NCBI RefSeq assembly: GCF_003667545.1
Contig: NZ_RCUV01000013.1
Coordinates: 1 to 64,000 of the forward strand
Source of the DNA: Mycetocola manganoxydans
GTDB taxonomy: Bacteria > Actinomycetota > Actinomycetes > Actinomycetales > Microbacteriaceae
Reading direction: 5' to 3'
Length of the DNA stretch: 64,000 nt
The number at the start of each line of letters is the position of its first letter. The first letter of the stretch is position 1. Both the position numbers and the translations under genes were made by a program. Below are positions 32,571 to 41,004 of the stretch, piece after piece. The notes under the pieces were generated by a model. The model had not been told where the DNA came from. It saw only the letters and a list, made by a program, of their open reading frames with translations, and did not search any database.

Positions 32571-34235
32571 GTGTTCATCGTCCTCACCGGCTCGCCCCGC
32601 ACCCGGGTAACCTTCACCGAGGTACGGTCGAACGGGGTGGCCTCGGAACCCGTCGTCCTCCGTCCTGACGATTTCGTACAGGCCGTGGCCGAGCGCGAAA
32701 CGTCACGCCCGCGCTGGGTCTGGGCAGACACGACGCTGTGGTATCCGGTGCTTCTCGAGTCCGGGGTACGGATCGAACGATCCCACGACCTGCGCCTCGC
32801 GCACCGGATTCTCCGGCTGTCGGATGCCACGCGCGGAACCACCCTCCGCGACGCGGTACCCAACGCATGGGATGAGGCACCGGTTCCGGCCGCCGACAAC
32901 ACCAACACCCTGTTCGACGATCACAGTCTCGACGCCGGGGCCGATGCCGTTGCCGAATTCCTGCTGCAGCGACAGACCCTCGACGAGGTGGCCGCGACAG
33001 ATTCCGCACGTGCGTCCCGGCTGCAGCTCCTGCTCGCTGCCGAATCCTGCGGTGCCCTCATCGCCGAAGAGATGCGGTTCGCGGGCATGCCCTGGCGGGC
33101 GGACGTGCACTCGGCGAAACTCGCCGAACTGCTGGGGCCCCGGCCGCAATTCGGCGGAAGACCGGCACGGCTCGAGGCTCTCGCCGGACACATCCGTGCG
33201 GCGCTCGACGCCCCTGACCTCAACCCGGACTCTCAACCGGATCTCCTCCGGGCGCTACGGCGAGCGGGCCTGCCCGTCAACGGAACGAGCAAATGGGAAT
33301 TGCGCGAGCTGCGGCATCCCGCGATCGACCCTCTCCTCGCCTACAAGAAGGGCGCCAGGCTGCTCTCCGCGAACGGCTGGGCCTGGATGGACGCGTGGGT
33401 GCGCAACGGCCGGTTCCATCCCGAATACGTCGTCGGCGGGGTCGTCACCGGACGCTGGGCGACGCGGGGCGGAGGCGCCCTGCAGTTGCCGTCCGAGATC
33501 CGTGGCGCGGTGATGGCCGATGACGGGTGGACTCTCGTGGTGGCGGATGCCGCGCAACTGGAACCACGGATCATCGCGGCGACGTCACGCGATGAAGCGA
33601 TGGCTGAGGCCGGCCGGAAGAAAGATCTGTACCAGGGACTTGTCGACGCCGGCGTCGTTGATACTCGAGCGCACGCGAAGATGGCCATGCTCGGTGCGCT
33701 CTACGGTGCGACGAGCGGCGAGAGCGCCCGGCTGATGCCCCGGCTGACCCGGGCCTTTCCCCGCGCCATCGGTCTGGTTGAAGCGGCTGCCCGCGCGGGT
33801 GAACGTGGCGAGCAGGTCAGCACCTGGCTCGGCAGGAGTTCTCCCCTTCCCGGCGACGACTGGCAGGGTGCCGATGCGGTGCCGTCAACGGATGCCCCGG
33901 CGACGGATGGCCGGGTGGCCAGGCAGGCAGCACGCGACTGGGGGCGGTTCACCCGCAACTTCGTCGCGCAGGGCACCGCTGCCGAGTGGGCGATGTGCTG
34001 GATGGCGGGGCTGCGGCAGCGGCTCACCGTTCTCGGCGACGAAGGGTCACGACCACACCTCGTGCTCTTCCTTCACGACGAAGTGATGGTGCATTCACCG
34101 GCGCATCTCGCCGATGCCGTCAGCGCCGCGATCATCGATGCGGCAAATGAGGCCGGGAAGCTGCTGTTCGGCACGTTCCCCGTCGACTTCGCGCTCTCCG
34201 TCGCCGCCGTGTCCAGTTACGACCAGGCAAAATAG
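32571..34235 (+). CDS. Family A DNA polymerase lacking a 5' nuclease domain
   Basis: 554 residues, about 60 percent of the size of PolI. No 5' nuclease domain. The N-terminal third is related to the 3'-5' exonuclease region but its acidic catalytic residues are not obvious. Polymerase motif A is VVADAAQLEPRIIA (catalytic Asp conserved near residue 323), motif B spans KMAMLGALYGATSG near 365, and motif C is LHDEVMVHS near 505. Actinobacteria carry this second, short PolA-like protein; its in vivo role is not settled. GTG at 32571. Confidence 0.82.
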   Translation: MFIVLTGSPRTRVTFTEVRSNGVASEPVVLRPDDFVQAVAERETSRPRWVWADTTLWYPVLLESGVRIERSHDLRLAHRILRLSDATRGTTLRDAVPNAWDEAPVPAADNTNTLFDDHSLDAGADAVAEFLLQRQTLDEVAATDSARASRLQLLLAAESCGALIAEEMRFAGMPWRADVHSAKLAELLGPRPQFGGRPARLEALAGHIRAALDAPDLNPDSQPDLLRALRRAGLPVNGTSKWELRELRHPAIDPLLAYKKGARLLSANGWAWMDAWVRNGRFHPEYVVGGVVTGRWATRGGGALQLPSEIRGAVMADDGWTLVVADAAQLEPRIIAATSRDEAMAEAGRKKDLYQGLVDAGVVDTRAHAKMAMLGALYGATSGESARLMPRLTRAFPRAIGLVEAAARAGERGEQVSTWLGRSSPLPGDDWQGADAVPSTDAPATDGRVARQAARDWGRFTRNFVAQGTAAEWAMCWMAGLRQRLTVLGDEGSRPHLVLFLHDEVMVHSPAHLADAVSAAIIDAANEAGKLLFGTFPVDFALSVAAVSSYDQAK

Positions 34236-34256
34236 CTCGCGGGGCGCTCCACACCC

Positions 34257-35072
34257 CTACTCGAGTCGCGCAATCATCTGCACCGGTGCCAGAATCCCGG
34301 TGACCATCGCGTCACGAAGGTTTTTCATCCGGACGGGGCCATCCGGGCCGAGCACGAGGTGTAACCCCAGCGGCGGCGGCGCGCCACCTGGTCGCATGCT
34401 GGCGACGTCGGTCCCTTCCTGGCGGAGCTTCCGGGTGAGTTCGACCGAGAACCCCGCTGCCTCGAGTGCGTCCCGGTAGGCGTCCGGTGCTGCCGGGAAC
34501 GAAATGTCGACGGATGCCGCCCACGGCAGCGGGTAGGCCGGCTCCCCCTCGCCGACCTCCATGATGTCGTACACGGCCAGGATGCCGCCGGGGCGCAGAA
34601 CGCGGGCGACCTGCGCGGCAAGAGCTCCTTTGTCCGCGATGTTCATGCCGACGTGGAGAACCGTGGCGATGTCGAACTCGTCATCGGCGAAAGGCAAGGC
34701 GAGCGCACTTCCCTCGACGAATGCCACGCTCTCAGCGAGTCCTGTGCGGGCGGTAAGGCTGGTTGCCGCCTGAACGAATTCCGGCGTCAGGTCGATGCCG
34801 ACAACCGTCGCGCCGTAGTGATGCGCGAACAACCGCGCCGGCCCGCCGATCCCCGACCCGATGTCGAGCACTGAACGCCCCCGCGTGATTCCCGCTGCGA
34901 CCGCGAGGTCTCGCGTGGCTTGAGAGCCGCCCAGATGAAACTGATCCACGGGGTGGAGGGTGTCGGGATCGAGGTCCTCCGGATCATACCCGCTGTCGCG
35001 GATCGCATCGAGGATTCGCTTTTCAAGCTCCGGGCTGCCGTAGTGGTCGGCTACGGCGCCTTCAATCGTCAT
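34257..35072 (-). CDS. SAM-dependent methyltransferase (UbiE-like)
   Basis: 271 residues, class I Rossmann methyltransferase. Motif I is VLDIGSGIGGPAR near residue 69, the acidic residue after beta2 is in VVGIDLTPE, motif post-I/III spans LPFADDEFDIATVLHVGMNI, and RVLRPGGILAVYDIM is motif IV-V. The substrate is unknown; resemblance is to methyltransferases of small molecules such as quinones or sarcosine-type compounds. It is the last chromosomal gene before the integrated element. Confidence 0.82.
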   Translation of the reverse strand: MTIEGAVADHYGSPELEKRILDAIRDSGYDPEDLDPDTLHPVDQFHLGGSQATRDLAVAAGITRGRSVLDIGSGIGGPARLFAHHYGATVVGIDLTPEFVQAATSLTARTGLAESVAFVEGSALALPFADDEFDIATVLHVGMNIADKGALAAQVARVLRPGGILAVYDIMEVGEGEPAYPLPWAASVDISFPAAPDAYRDALEAAGFSVELTRKLRQEGTDVASMRPGGAPPPLGLHLVLGPDGPVRMKNLRDAMVTGILAPVQMIARLE

Positions 35073-35603
35073 GTCCGCTCCTTTGCCTGGTGCGGCGAAA
35101 GTCTACGCCGGCGACCGCCCTCGCGTCAGTGGTCGCTCCTGCCTTCCGTACCCGTTCCGCGTTGGAGTGACGGTGACCGTTTGGCCGTCCACGAGGTCGT
35201 CATCTTCGGCTGCGCCGCGGTCGCGGCGGGCTGATCCACCGCCGGTACTCGAAGCGGTGACCCGCGGTTCATCGGTCCCCTCTGTCGGCTTCCCGGGCTG
35301 AAACCCGACATCCGGGACCGATGAACCGAAAAAAGTACCCCCGGTGGGACTCGAACCCTCCTGGTGGCCTCGGGACTACACCGCGGCCCGAGCCGACATG
35401 ATGATTTCAGCTATTTAGAGTCATCCCAAGCCACTCTGACCACGACGAATTCCCTCAGGTGTTGCCAAAATGTTGCCGCTTCTTCTCAACCAGCGGGCTT
35501 TGGGACGAACCCGCTACCCGTTGATCGCAGTGGCTCGACCCAAGAACGACCTACCGCAGCCAGTTCCCTGGTGACTCTCGCCGCCAGACTGGGGACGGGC
35601 GTA
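35073..35603. other. Left junction of the element, no gene
   Basis: About 530 bases without a supportable gene. It holds the methyltransferase promoter, a large inverted repeat (35265-35279 with 35314-35328, 15 bp perfect, around a nested 6-bp stem), the left attachment repeat, and about 245 bases of the element's left end. A 35365-35395 stretch rich in GGCC-type pairs is not a tRNA. Confidence 0.6.
35335..35358. mobile_element. attL core, 24-bp direct repeat
   Basis: The 24 bases beginning GTACCCCCGGTGGGAC are identical to 44709-44732, where they form the 3' end (acceptor strand and part of the T arm) of a tRNA gene. The bases on both sides differ. This is the duplicated attachment core made by integration into the tRNA; the chromosome lies to the left. 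Confidence 0.9.
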
Positions 35604-36098
35604 TTACCCGAGTACGGGACCGGCCGGCGGACCCGGGACGAAGAACGAATAGGAGTCGATGAGTTCGTGGTCGATGTGCACACGCCATTGGTATGCCTGG
35701 GACACTGCCAGCGGCAGCCCATTGCCAAAGTTCAGCACTACCTGATTGGCCGATTCGACGGCTCCTCGAGGTATGTTCACACCCGGGATCGCTGGCTCGC
35801 GGAACTCAATGTTCTGGGCGACACGCATAGCCTGCGGCTCCCCGGCAGGCGTAGGCAACTGAACAGGATCGCCTGACGCATCTGCGAGCACTAACTCGAA
35901 TGCCCCGGCAGTCTCCGCAACTGGCATTGGACATACAAGATGAACGACGACAGAAAATGGTGCCGTTGTACCCTGTTGCGGATCGAACCCAACGAACTGA
36001 AGTCCACCGCCAATGATGTTCACTTTGCCCGACTGATCAACGTTCGCGTAATCGGCCAGAACGATGTTTGCCCGGACCCGCTCAGACAGCGCGCTCAC
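35604..36098 (-). CDS. Hypothetical cargo protein (DUF6941-like)
   Basis: 164 residues. ANIVLADYANVDQSGKVNIIGGG at the start (a DUF6941-like beta-rich domain: the phrase ADxAxVxxxGKxxIIGGG recurs in that family as I recall) and FSVVVHLVCPMP near residue 48. No transmembrane segment. Function unknown. It is the last gene of a three-gene operon in which each start overlaps the previous stop (ATGA at 36095-36098). It sits in the satellite's cargo position, next to attL. Confidence 0.6.
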   Translation of the reverse strand: MSALSERVRANIVLADYANVDQSGKVNIIGGGLQFVGFDPQQGTTAPFSVVVHLVCPMPVAETAGAFELVLADASGDPVQLPTPAGEPQAMRVAQNIEFREPAIPGVNIPRGAVESANQVVLNFGNGLPLAVSQAYQWRVHIDHELIDSYSFFVPGPPAGPVLG

Positions 36099-36403
36099 TG
36101 AGGGATCAGTTGCTTACTAGGAGCGACGACGCCTGCCGACTTTCCCGCGGTGAATCGAGGAGTAGCTGACGAACACTGCAACGTGTACAGCCGTTGCTGC
36201 GGCTTAGGTTCCCATTCCACGTCGAAAAGAACCTTCCGCGACAGTGAGTCAACCTTCGCCACCACTGCCGAATACTTCCGCTCTTCCCCTGGATCCTGGA
36301 GAATCACCTTCTCGCCGACAGCCGCGTCAGGGAACCGGCGCAAAGCGCCGACTACACGGCCACCTTTGACGCGGGAGTTCAGGTCTACTTGCACAACTCT
36401 CAT
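36095..36403 (-). CDS. Hypothetical cargo protein
   Basis: 102 residues, beta-rich, starting MRVVQVDLNSRVKGGRVVG; it contains VGEKVILQDPGEERKYSAVVAKVD, which looks like a small SH3-like barrel (described by its ends, residues 29-52). No known family. It overlaps both neighbours by ATGA, so it is translated as part of the three-gene operon at 35604-36804. Confidence 0.62.
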   Translation of the reverse strand: MRVVQVDLNSRVKGGRVVGALRRFPDAAVGEKVILQDPGEERKYSAVVAKVDSLSRKVLFDVEWEPKPQQRLYTLQCSSATPRFTAGKSAGVVAPSKQLIPQ

Positions 36404-36804
36404 GATGCGATCCTATGGCTCCTGGCTGGATTCTCGATGGGAGCAGAGAATGCTTCCACAAAGGCGATGGATTGTGATTCTTGCACAGGCGACGTGAAAA
36501 GAACATGGTGGTGATGATCGGGCTGTCCATCGGACGTGTCCGGTTCGAGCCGAAATCCCGCCTTCGTCAGGGACGCTTCCGTCGCGACTTGCACCTTGCC
36601 GTGTGGAATCTTTGCTTCACCACAAATACGGCGCACAACGTCAGCAAAGAGCTCTCCGTTGAGCGGCTTGGCGGCAAAGACCGACAAGGCAGCCAGCCCC
36701 ATTTCTTCATTATCGAGGACCAACTCGTGGAGGACAGAGGGGTCGCGGAGGGAACCTCCTCGCACCACCACGAGTTCATCCGGCCCCATCGACTGCACGT
36801 GCAC
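36400..36804 (-). CDS. Hypothetical cargo protein
   Basis: 134 residues; starts are possible at ATG 36804 or 36789. Segments ELVVVRGGSLRDPSVLHELV and GLAALSVFAAKPLNGELFADVV suggest an alpha/beta fold, and a His-rich HHHHVLF lies near residue 98. The N-terminal MGPDELVVVRGG pattern recurs in small actinobacterial defence-island proteins I have seen but cannot name. It is the first gene of the three-gene operon and is divergent from the zinc-ribbon gene. Confidence 0.6.
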   Translation of the reverse strand: MHVQSMGPDELVVVRGGSLRDPSVLHELVLDNEEMGLAALSVFAAKPLNGELFADVVRRICGEAKIPHGKVQVATEASLTKAGFRLEPDTSDGQPDHHHHVLFTSPVQESQSIAFVEAFSAPIENPARSHRIAS

Positions 36805-36968
36805 AGGTTATCCGAGGTCGCCTTAGCCCAGCGCACCGAAACTCTGCGAGACGTTCGTTAACTCCGCACTTGGTGCCTAGAACTGGGGGTATCAGCTGCC
36901 TGACCAGAGAGAGTGTTGCTACTGGAAAGGGTCTGGCGCGTAATCCATCCCAGAGAGATACTTCTGCG

Positions 36969-37133
36969 ATGGAGAGTGACGACTCAGTTTCGTTGAACAC
37001 ACCGAACTGCCCCCATTGCCTCCAACGGCTCGAGATCGCGGGCACAGAGGAACACCCTTACTGGGTTTGTCCAGATTGTCGGGCGGCATACCTGGGGCCA
37101 CTCCAACACACACAAGGTTCTGGGGGCGATTAG
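36969..37133 (+). CDS. Small zinc-ribbon protein
   Basis: 54 residues from ATG 36969. A single zinc ribbon: NCPHCLQRL near residue 13 and VCPDCRAAYLG near 35, giving CxxC-x16-18-CxxC. A short tail follows. It could bind DNA, RNA or a protein partner. An in-frame extension to 36870 looks non-coding. It precedes the 326-residue gene by 49 bases and is probably co-transcribed. Confidence 0.55.
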   Translation: MESDDSVSLNTPNCPHCLQRLEIAGTEEHPYWVCPDCRAAYLGPLQHTQGSGGD

Positions 37134-37182
37134 CGCAGGGAGGCTCCCCAACTGGGGCTATCCGGCATCAGCCGATGGCCGG

Positions 37183-38163
37183 ATGATTGGTCGGATGGAA
37201 TTTCAGACCGACCCGCTCGAATCTTGGCATGACGCGCCCATTCGGTATCTCACTCAACAGCTAAAGGAACTCTCGTCCGGGGCGACATATGACGACGCTA
37301 ACGCCGTCATGGACGATGAGAGCGCGGTATACCTGCTGTGGTCGACTTTCGATAGAACCGATCGCTTACTCGAAGTAGTCGAGGAGCAACCTGAGGCAAT
37401 GAACTATGCGGTGGCGTTGCGCGACGCCCTCGAAGAATTCCCTGTTCTAGTCTCCGCTCGGCGGTCCGAAGAATTGCTGCACCTCGCGGAGCGCATGGAC
37501 TCCATTTGCCAACAGTGGATCGACATACTTCGGATCAGCCGAAAACACGATCCGGACGTAGAAGATCTTTTGCGATCGCTGAAGCAGGAGCATGTTCAGG
37601 CCCGAATAATGCGCGAGAACCGGAATCAACAGCGGTACGCAAACGAAGAGGCTCAGGCCAACCTTTTGGTGGCAAAGGAAGCAGCGCGCGAAGCACAAAA
37701 ATCGGCCGGCATCACGGGCTCTGCAAAATTCTCAGAGTATTTCGGGAACTATGCGGACTCTGAACTCCGGACAGCCAACTATTTCCGCCTGGCAACTATC
37801 GCAGTGATCATTGGCGCAATCACGATAGCGTTCACCCGGGCGCCTGAATCCACGGACAGCCTCACTACGCTCGCATATAGGCTCGCGGTGCTCGCTGGAG
37901 TAGCCGCATTGGGTACGTACCTCGGGCGTCAGGCAGGACACCACAGGCGGTTGGGAGCTTGGGCACGAGGGCTCGAGGTTCAGACGAAGTCGTTCCCTGC
38001 TTTCATGTCCCCGGTAACAGACGATGCCACCCGGAACACCATTTACGAAACGTTCTCGCGAAGAGTGCTGTCCGCTCCCCCGGAAGCGGCCAAGAGCGCT
38101 CAAACGGATGCAAACCCGATGCTGGAGTCGGTGGTGGCCGCACTGGTCAAACGCGGGGAATAG
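37183..38163 (+). CDS. Two-transmembrane hypothetical cargo protein
   Basis: 326 residues (ATG 37183 or 37195). The first 205 residues are helical and probably cytoplasmic, with a charged coiled-coil-like stretch at about 130-175 (RQR, EAQANLLVAKEAAREA). Two transmembrane helices follow at roughly 205-222 and 235-252 with a short loop, then a cytoplasmic tail. This resembles the plan of SLATT-like or other two-helix membrane effectors of anti-phage systems, but I see no diagnostic motif. It stands with the zinc-ribbon gene at the cargo end of the satellite. Confidence 0.6.
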   Translation: MIGRMEFQTDPLESWHDAPIRYLTQQLKELSSGATYDDANAVMDDESAVYLLWSTFDRTDRLLEVVEEQPEAMNYAVALRDALEEFPVLVSARRSEELLHLAERMDSICQQWIDILRISRKHDPDVEDLLRSLKQEHVQARIMRENRNQQRYANEEAQANLLVAKEAAREAQKSAGITGSAKFSEYFGNYADSELRTANYFRLATIAVIIGAITIAFTRAPESTDSLTTLAYRLAVLAGVAALGTYLGRQAGHHRRLGAWARGLEVQTKSFPAFMSPVTDDATRNTIYETFSRRVLSAPPEAAKSAQTDANPMLESVVAALVKRGE

Positions 38164-38166
38164 GCG

Positions 38167-38628
38167 CTACAACCGTGGTCGGGACTTTCGAGGCCTCTGA
38201 AACTTAGACACGTTCTCCCCAGCCGGTATCGCAGTGCCGCTAGTCGCGCTACGGATGCCTGCGCGCATCGAGCGAAGCTCATGCTGAAGGCGCACAGCAG
38301 GCGTCCCGCCCAATTCATGTAGAACTCGCAACAATGATGCCGAAGCGCGCGACTTCTTCTCGAGCAGCGACGTGTTACCAGGCACGGACAGCAGGTCGAC
38401 CTGGGCCGCGGTCAGACGCGCGAGCTCAACAGCCGCACCGTCCGAGGTAGTCAGCCACTTCATCGCAGCTAGCGATCTCTCCACAGCGTCCTGCATCGTC
38501 GTGACAGGCTCGCCGTGCCCATCAGACGCGTCAGCAGCGGCGGCTTCGCGCCCGGCAGCCTTCCGTGCCCTGTAGGCCCGGGAATACGCTCGCTGGCGGG
38601 CTTTCCGCTCATCATCCGAGACAGTCAC
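38167..38628 (-). CDS. Small terminase-like protein
   Basis: 153 residues from GTG 38628, chosen for its AGGAGG six bases upstream; the longer frame to 38655 lacks this. The N-terminus (ERKARQRAYSRAYRARKAAG) is a basic helix; the middle (AAMKWLTTSDGAAVELARLTAAQVDLL) and the C-terminal LLRVLHELGGTPAVRLQHELRS are typical of actinophage small terminase subunits, described here by their ends. It should recognise the packaging site and direct packaging with a helper's large subunit, which is absent here. It is downstream of the capsid gene. Confidence 0.65.
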   Translation of the reverse strand: MTVSDDERKARQRAYSRAYRARKAAGREAAAADASDGHGEPVTTMQDAVERSLAAMKWLTTSDGAAVELARLTAAQVDLLSVPGNTSLLEKKSRASASLLRVLHELGGTPAVRLQHELRSMRAGIRSATSGTAIPAGENVSKFQRPRKSRPRL

Positions 38629-38993
38629 AAAGACCTCCTGAATCTCACGTCTCACGCCTGTTTTCTAAGGAAAGAACTGGGTGGGGAAGTTCACTGCCGG
38701 TGGACTGGCCTGGCATCGGGTGCTGCAGAGATTTGTACGCCCCTACCCCTGCCCAGTGCCGGGAATCGTTCGCCGGACTGGAAGCCCGGTACGGGGGTGC
38801 ACCTCTATGGTTGGGGAGTGCTGGTGGCTTCACCCCTATTCCCCCGCCAGGGGTGAGGCCACCAGCCTTGTTGCTGAGATGCTGCAGGTCGGGTTCGAAA
38901 GGAAGAAAGTCCCCCGACCCGCAGCACCTGTCACGGGCTCTCTAATTCCCGTGCTACCGTGGCCCGCTCAAAGAAGAGCCACGGGTGAGTTTG
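38629..38993. other. Structured gap between capsid and terminase genes
   Basis: 365 bases with no gene but three hairpins in a row, listed separately. This is where a packaging (cos or pac) signal would be expected in a satellite or phage. No ribosome-binding site or plausible peptide is seen. Confidence 0.55.
38822..38985. repeat. Three tandem inverted repeats
   Basis: Stem 1: 38822-38836 with 38850-38864, 15 bp with one G-T, loop 13. Stem 2: GCTGCAGGTCGGG near 38881 with CCCGACCCGCAGC near 38928, 12 pairs with one mismatch. Stem 3: CCGTGGC with GCCACGG, about 38960-38985. They lie between the capsid and small-terminase genes, and could be packaging-site, RNA or terminator structures. Confidence 0.6.
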
Positions 38994-40196
38994 TTACGGC
39001 GTGAGGTTCACAGTGATGAAGGCGGACGGCTTGTTCACTGCGAAGCCGTAGCGTCCCTCGTGTCGGAACCGGACCTGGTTCTTCGTGAAGAGGATGCCGG
39101 ATCCATCGATGTCCAGGTGGTCGTCTTCTCGGACGATCAACTCTGTCTGGTTGAAGTCACCGAGCAGCGCGGTTCCCTGGGAGATCAGCGACGATGTCAC
39201 GATGGGGTATTCACCCAACACCTTCTCGATGTCAGAGCGTCCAGATCCGAAGAGCAGGGGCCCGGTCGTTCCTCCCTCACGCATGAGCTCGAGGGCCTGC
39301 AGGTCACGGGAGTTCATCACCCACGCATTCGGTGTGACGTTCGTGTCCGTGAGCGTGTAGCGGGCGTTGCTCAGCGTCTGCAGGACGCTTGCGACGTACA
39401 CCTGCGCGAGATGTCCCGATGTTTGCAGGATTCCCTTCACGGGGTCAGCTGTCGCCGTCGGTGCGCCGGTTCCGTTGAGTATGTCGGACTCGAGGGATTC
39501 TAGGAGACCCTCGCCCAGCTGTGCTTTTAGGATCTCGATGATCTGGGCATAGTCGTCGAGGAAACGCTTGGGCATGGGGTCTGTCACCGTTGCGTACACC
39601 CGGTAGCGGTCCTCCCGGTCCTCGAAGGTGATGTCCGACACCGGCTTCTCAGCTCCGTCCGGGACACCGCGGGCGTTGAGGCTTCGAGCGGTCTGCACCA
39701 GGTACGAGAACGTGTTCCCGATGTTGCCGTTGGGGTCGGCGGTCTGGGTACGAGGGCGACGCGGAATGAGATCCAGCAGTGATGTCGGCCGGCCCGAAAT
39801 CGTGACCGGCTCACTGACGACGGAAGGAATGTCGATCGATCCGCCGATGAGTGCCTTCGCGCCATGCTCGCCAGCCCGCTTCTCGAGTTCGCTGCGAACC
39901 TTCTCGCCCCACTGCTCGCTGGCCTTCACCAGCTGGGTGGATCTGTGGGACCCGCCCATGCCCAGGTCGAGCCCGATGTCGGCGAGTTTCTGCGCGATCT
40001 CTTCGGACTTTGCGAAGTTGGAAGTGGCCAGGGTCAGTTCGGCCTTCGCATCGGCATGCGCCCTAAGGTGAGTATTCGCGCGGTCGATCTCGCTCTGTGT
40101 TAGATCACGCCCTTCGGAATCGGCCTTCGTCGCAATCACGCGAGCAGCCTTTAGTTCCGTGGCCATACGGTCTTTGAGTTCGGCAGTAGTTGCCAT
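38994..40196 (-). CDS. HK97-type major capsid protein
   Basis: 400 residues. The N-terminal 100 residues are a helical scaffold-like (delta) region. The HK97 fold follows: SLLDLIPRRPRTQ near residue 150, NTFSYLVQTA, ITFEDREDRYRVYATVTDPMPKRFLDD (E-loop and spine area, here landmarks only), NAWVMNSRDLQAL, VLGEYPIVTS and RHEGRYGFAVNKPSAFITV at the end. A separate protease gene is missing, so maturation would need a helper or no cleavage. It supports capsid formation or remodelling by a satellite. Confidence 0.85.
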   Translation of the reverse strand: MATTAELKDRMATELKAARVIATKADSEGRDLTQSEIDRANTHLRAHADAKAELTLATSNFAKSEEIAQKLADIGLDLGMGGSHRSTQLVKASEQWGEKVRSELEKRAGEHGAKALIGGSIDIPSVVSEPVTISGRPTSLLDLIPRRPRTQTADPNGNIGNTFSYLVQTARSLNARGVPDGAEKPVSDITFEDREDRYRVYATVTDPMPKRFLDDYAQIIEILKAQLGEGLLESLESDILNGTGAPTATADPVKGILQTSGHLAQVYVASVLQTLSNARYTLTDTNVTPNAWVMNSRDLQALELMREGGTTGPLLFGSGRSDIEKVLGEYPIVTSSLISQGTALLGDFNQTELIVREDDHLDIDGSGILFTKNQVRFRHEGRYGFAVNKPSAFITVNLTP

Positions 40197-40456
40197 GATG
40201 TTTCCAATCAGGAAGGGCGCCGCTCAGAGGACGCCAAGAATGAATGATTGAAACGATCCGCGGGCTCATGTGGCCACCCAACTCAGAAACGCTGGGGACG
40301 GGTTCACCGCTGCTCGTTGCTGCCGATTCGCTCAGTTCGTCGACCTTCGCCCCGAGGGGTTCATCGGCCTTCACATCGCTACGGTTCAGATCCTCGATCT
40401 TGACCCGGACGGATTGGTTACCGCTGGGGTTCATCGATCTTGTCTTACCGTTCGAC
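40197..40456. other. Gap upstream of the capsid gene
   Basis: 260 bases. A minus-strand frame starting at 40434 gives about 60 plausible residues (starting MNPSGNQSVRVKIEDLN) but then overlaps the capsid start in another frame; it could be a remnant of a head gene such as a protease. I do not annotate it as a gene. Confidence 0.3.
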
Positions 40457-40729
40457 CTACCTCAATTCTACCTGCGATCCGGCTTTTTTAACAGCAAGTG
40501 CGGCAGCTAATCCTGCCGTCATCGCCCGCGCGGTTCCCATCGTCGCGATGCGTTCCTCGAGCTCGTCGATCGTCCAGGGAATGTCATTGTCGGCCATCCA
40601 CTGGATCTGCGCTTCACGGCGTAACCATGCCACCTCATCCCGGCTCGAGATAGCTCCGTCTTTCCGCAGGTGCTCCGGGCTGCGGCGTCGAGCAGCGTAC
40701 GGATCCCGGAATTCATGAATTTCCATCAT
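40457..40729 (-). CDS. Hypothetical satellite protein
   Basis: 90 residues, starting MMEIHEFRDPYAARRRSPEH. A helical, charged protein with WLRREAQIQWMADNDIPW in the middle and an Ala-rich C-terminal helix. No family recognised. It overlaps the upstream gene by 17 bases, in the structural-gene operon on the minus strand. Confidence 0.55.
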   Translation of the reverse strand: MMEIHEFRDPYAARRRSPEHLRKDGAISSRDEVAWLRREAQIQWMADNDIPWTIDELEERIATMGTARAMTAGLAAALAVKKAGSQVELR

Positions 40730-40991
40730 CAGGCTCCTGCTCGCTCTGAGCCGCGTACCGAGCCACCAGCAGCCGGAGAAGATGTGCGGCTTTGTCCGGC
40801 CCGTGCACGTCGATCAGGAGCCCCGCGAGATCCTCCGCCATCGACCGCAGCGCATTGATGGTCGACCCCATCCCGCCGAATCCATAGTCGTCGTCGAACG
40901 TCTGCTGAACAGCCGTCGCGAACATCTCCGCGTCACCAGTGACCTCCGCGGCGACCATTCGCGCCGCTCGAGCCCGATCAACGGGCCTCAT
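40713..40991 (-). CDS. Hypothetical satellite protein
   Basis: 92 residues from ATG 40991 (a GTG at 41012 is an alternative, overlapping the WhiB-like stop). Helical, with a Met-rich segment GGMGSTINALRSMAEDLAGLL and a C-terminal LLRLLVARYAAQSEQEPDD. No family recognised. It overlaps both neighbours, suggesting continuous translation of the operon. Confidence 0.5.
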   Translation of the reverse strand: MRPVDRARAARMVAAEVTGDAEMFATAVQQTFDDDYGFGGMGSTINALRSMAEDLAGLLIDVHGPDKAAHLLRLLVARYAAQSEQEPDDGNS

Positions 40992-41004
40992 TTGGTTCAG
41001 GGAC

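Noticed and set aside
35335-35410. Possible second tRNA at the left attachment site
   Set aside because: Only the 24-bp 3' end of the tRNA is repeated. The following bases do not fold into the remaining arms.
40105-40434. Minus-strand frame upstream of the capsid gene
   Set aside because: The first 60 residues look plausible, but the frame overlaps the capsid start and the rest is not natural. It may be a remnant; it is not called as a gene.
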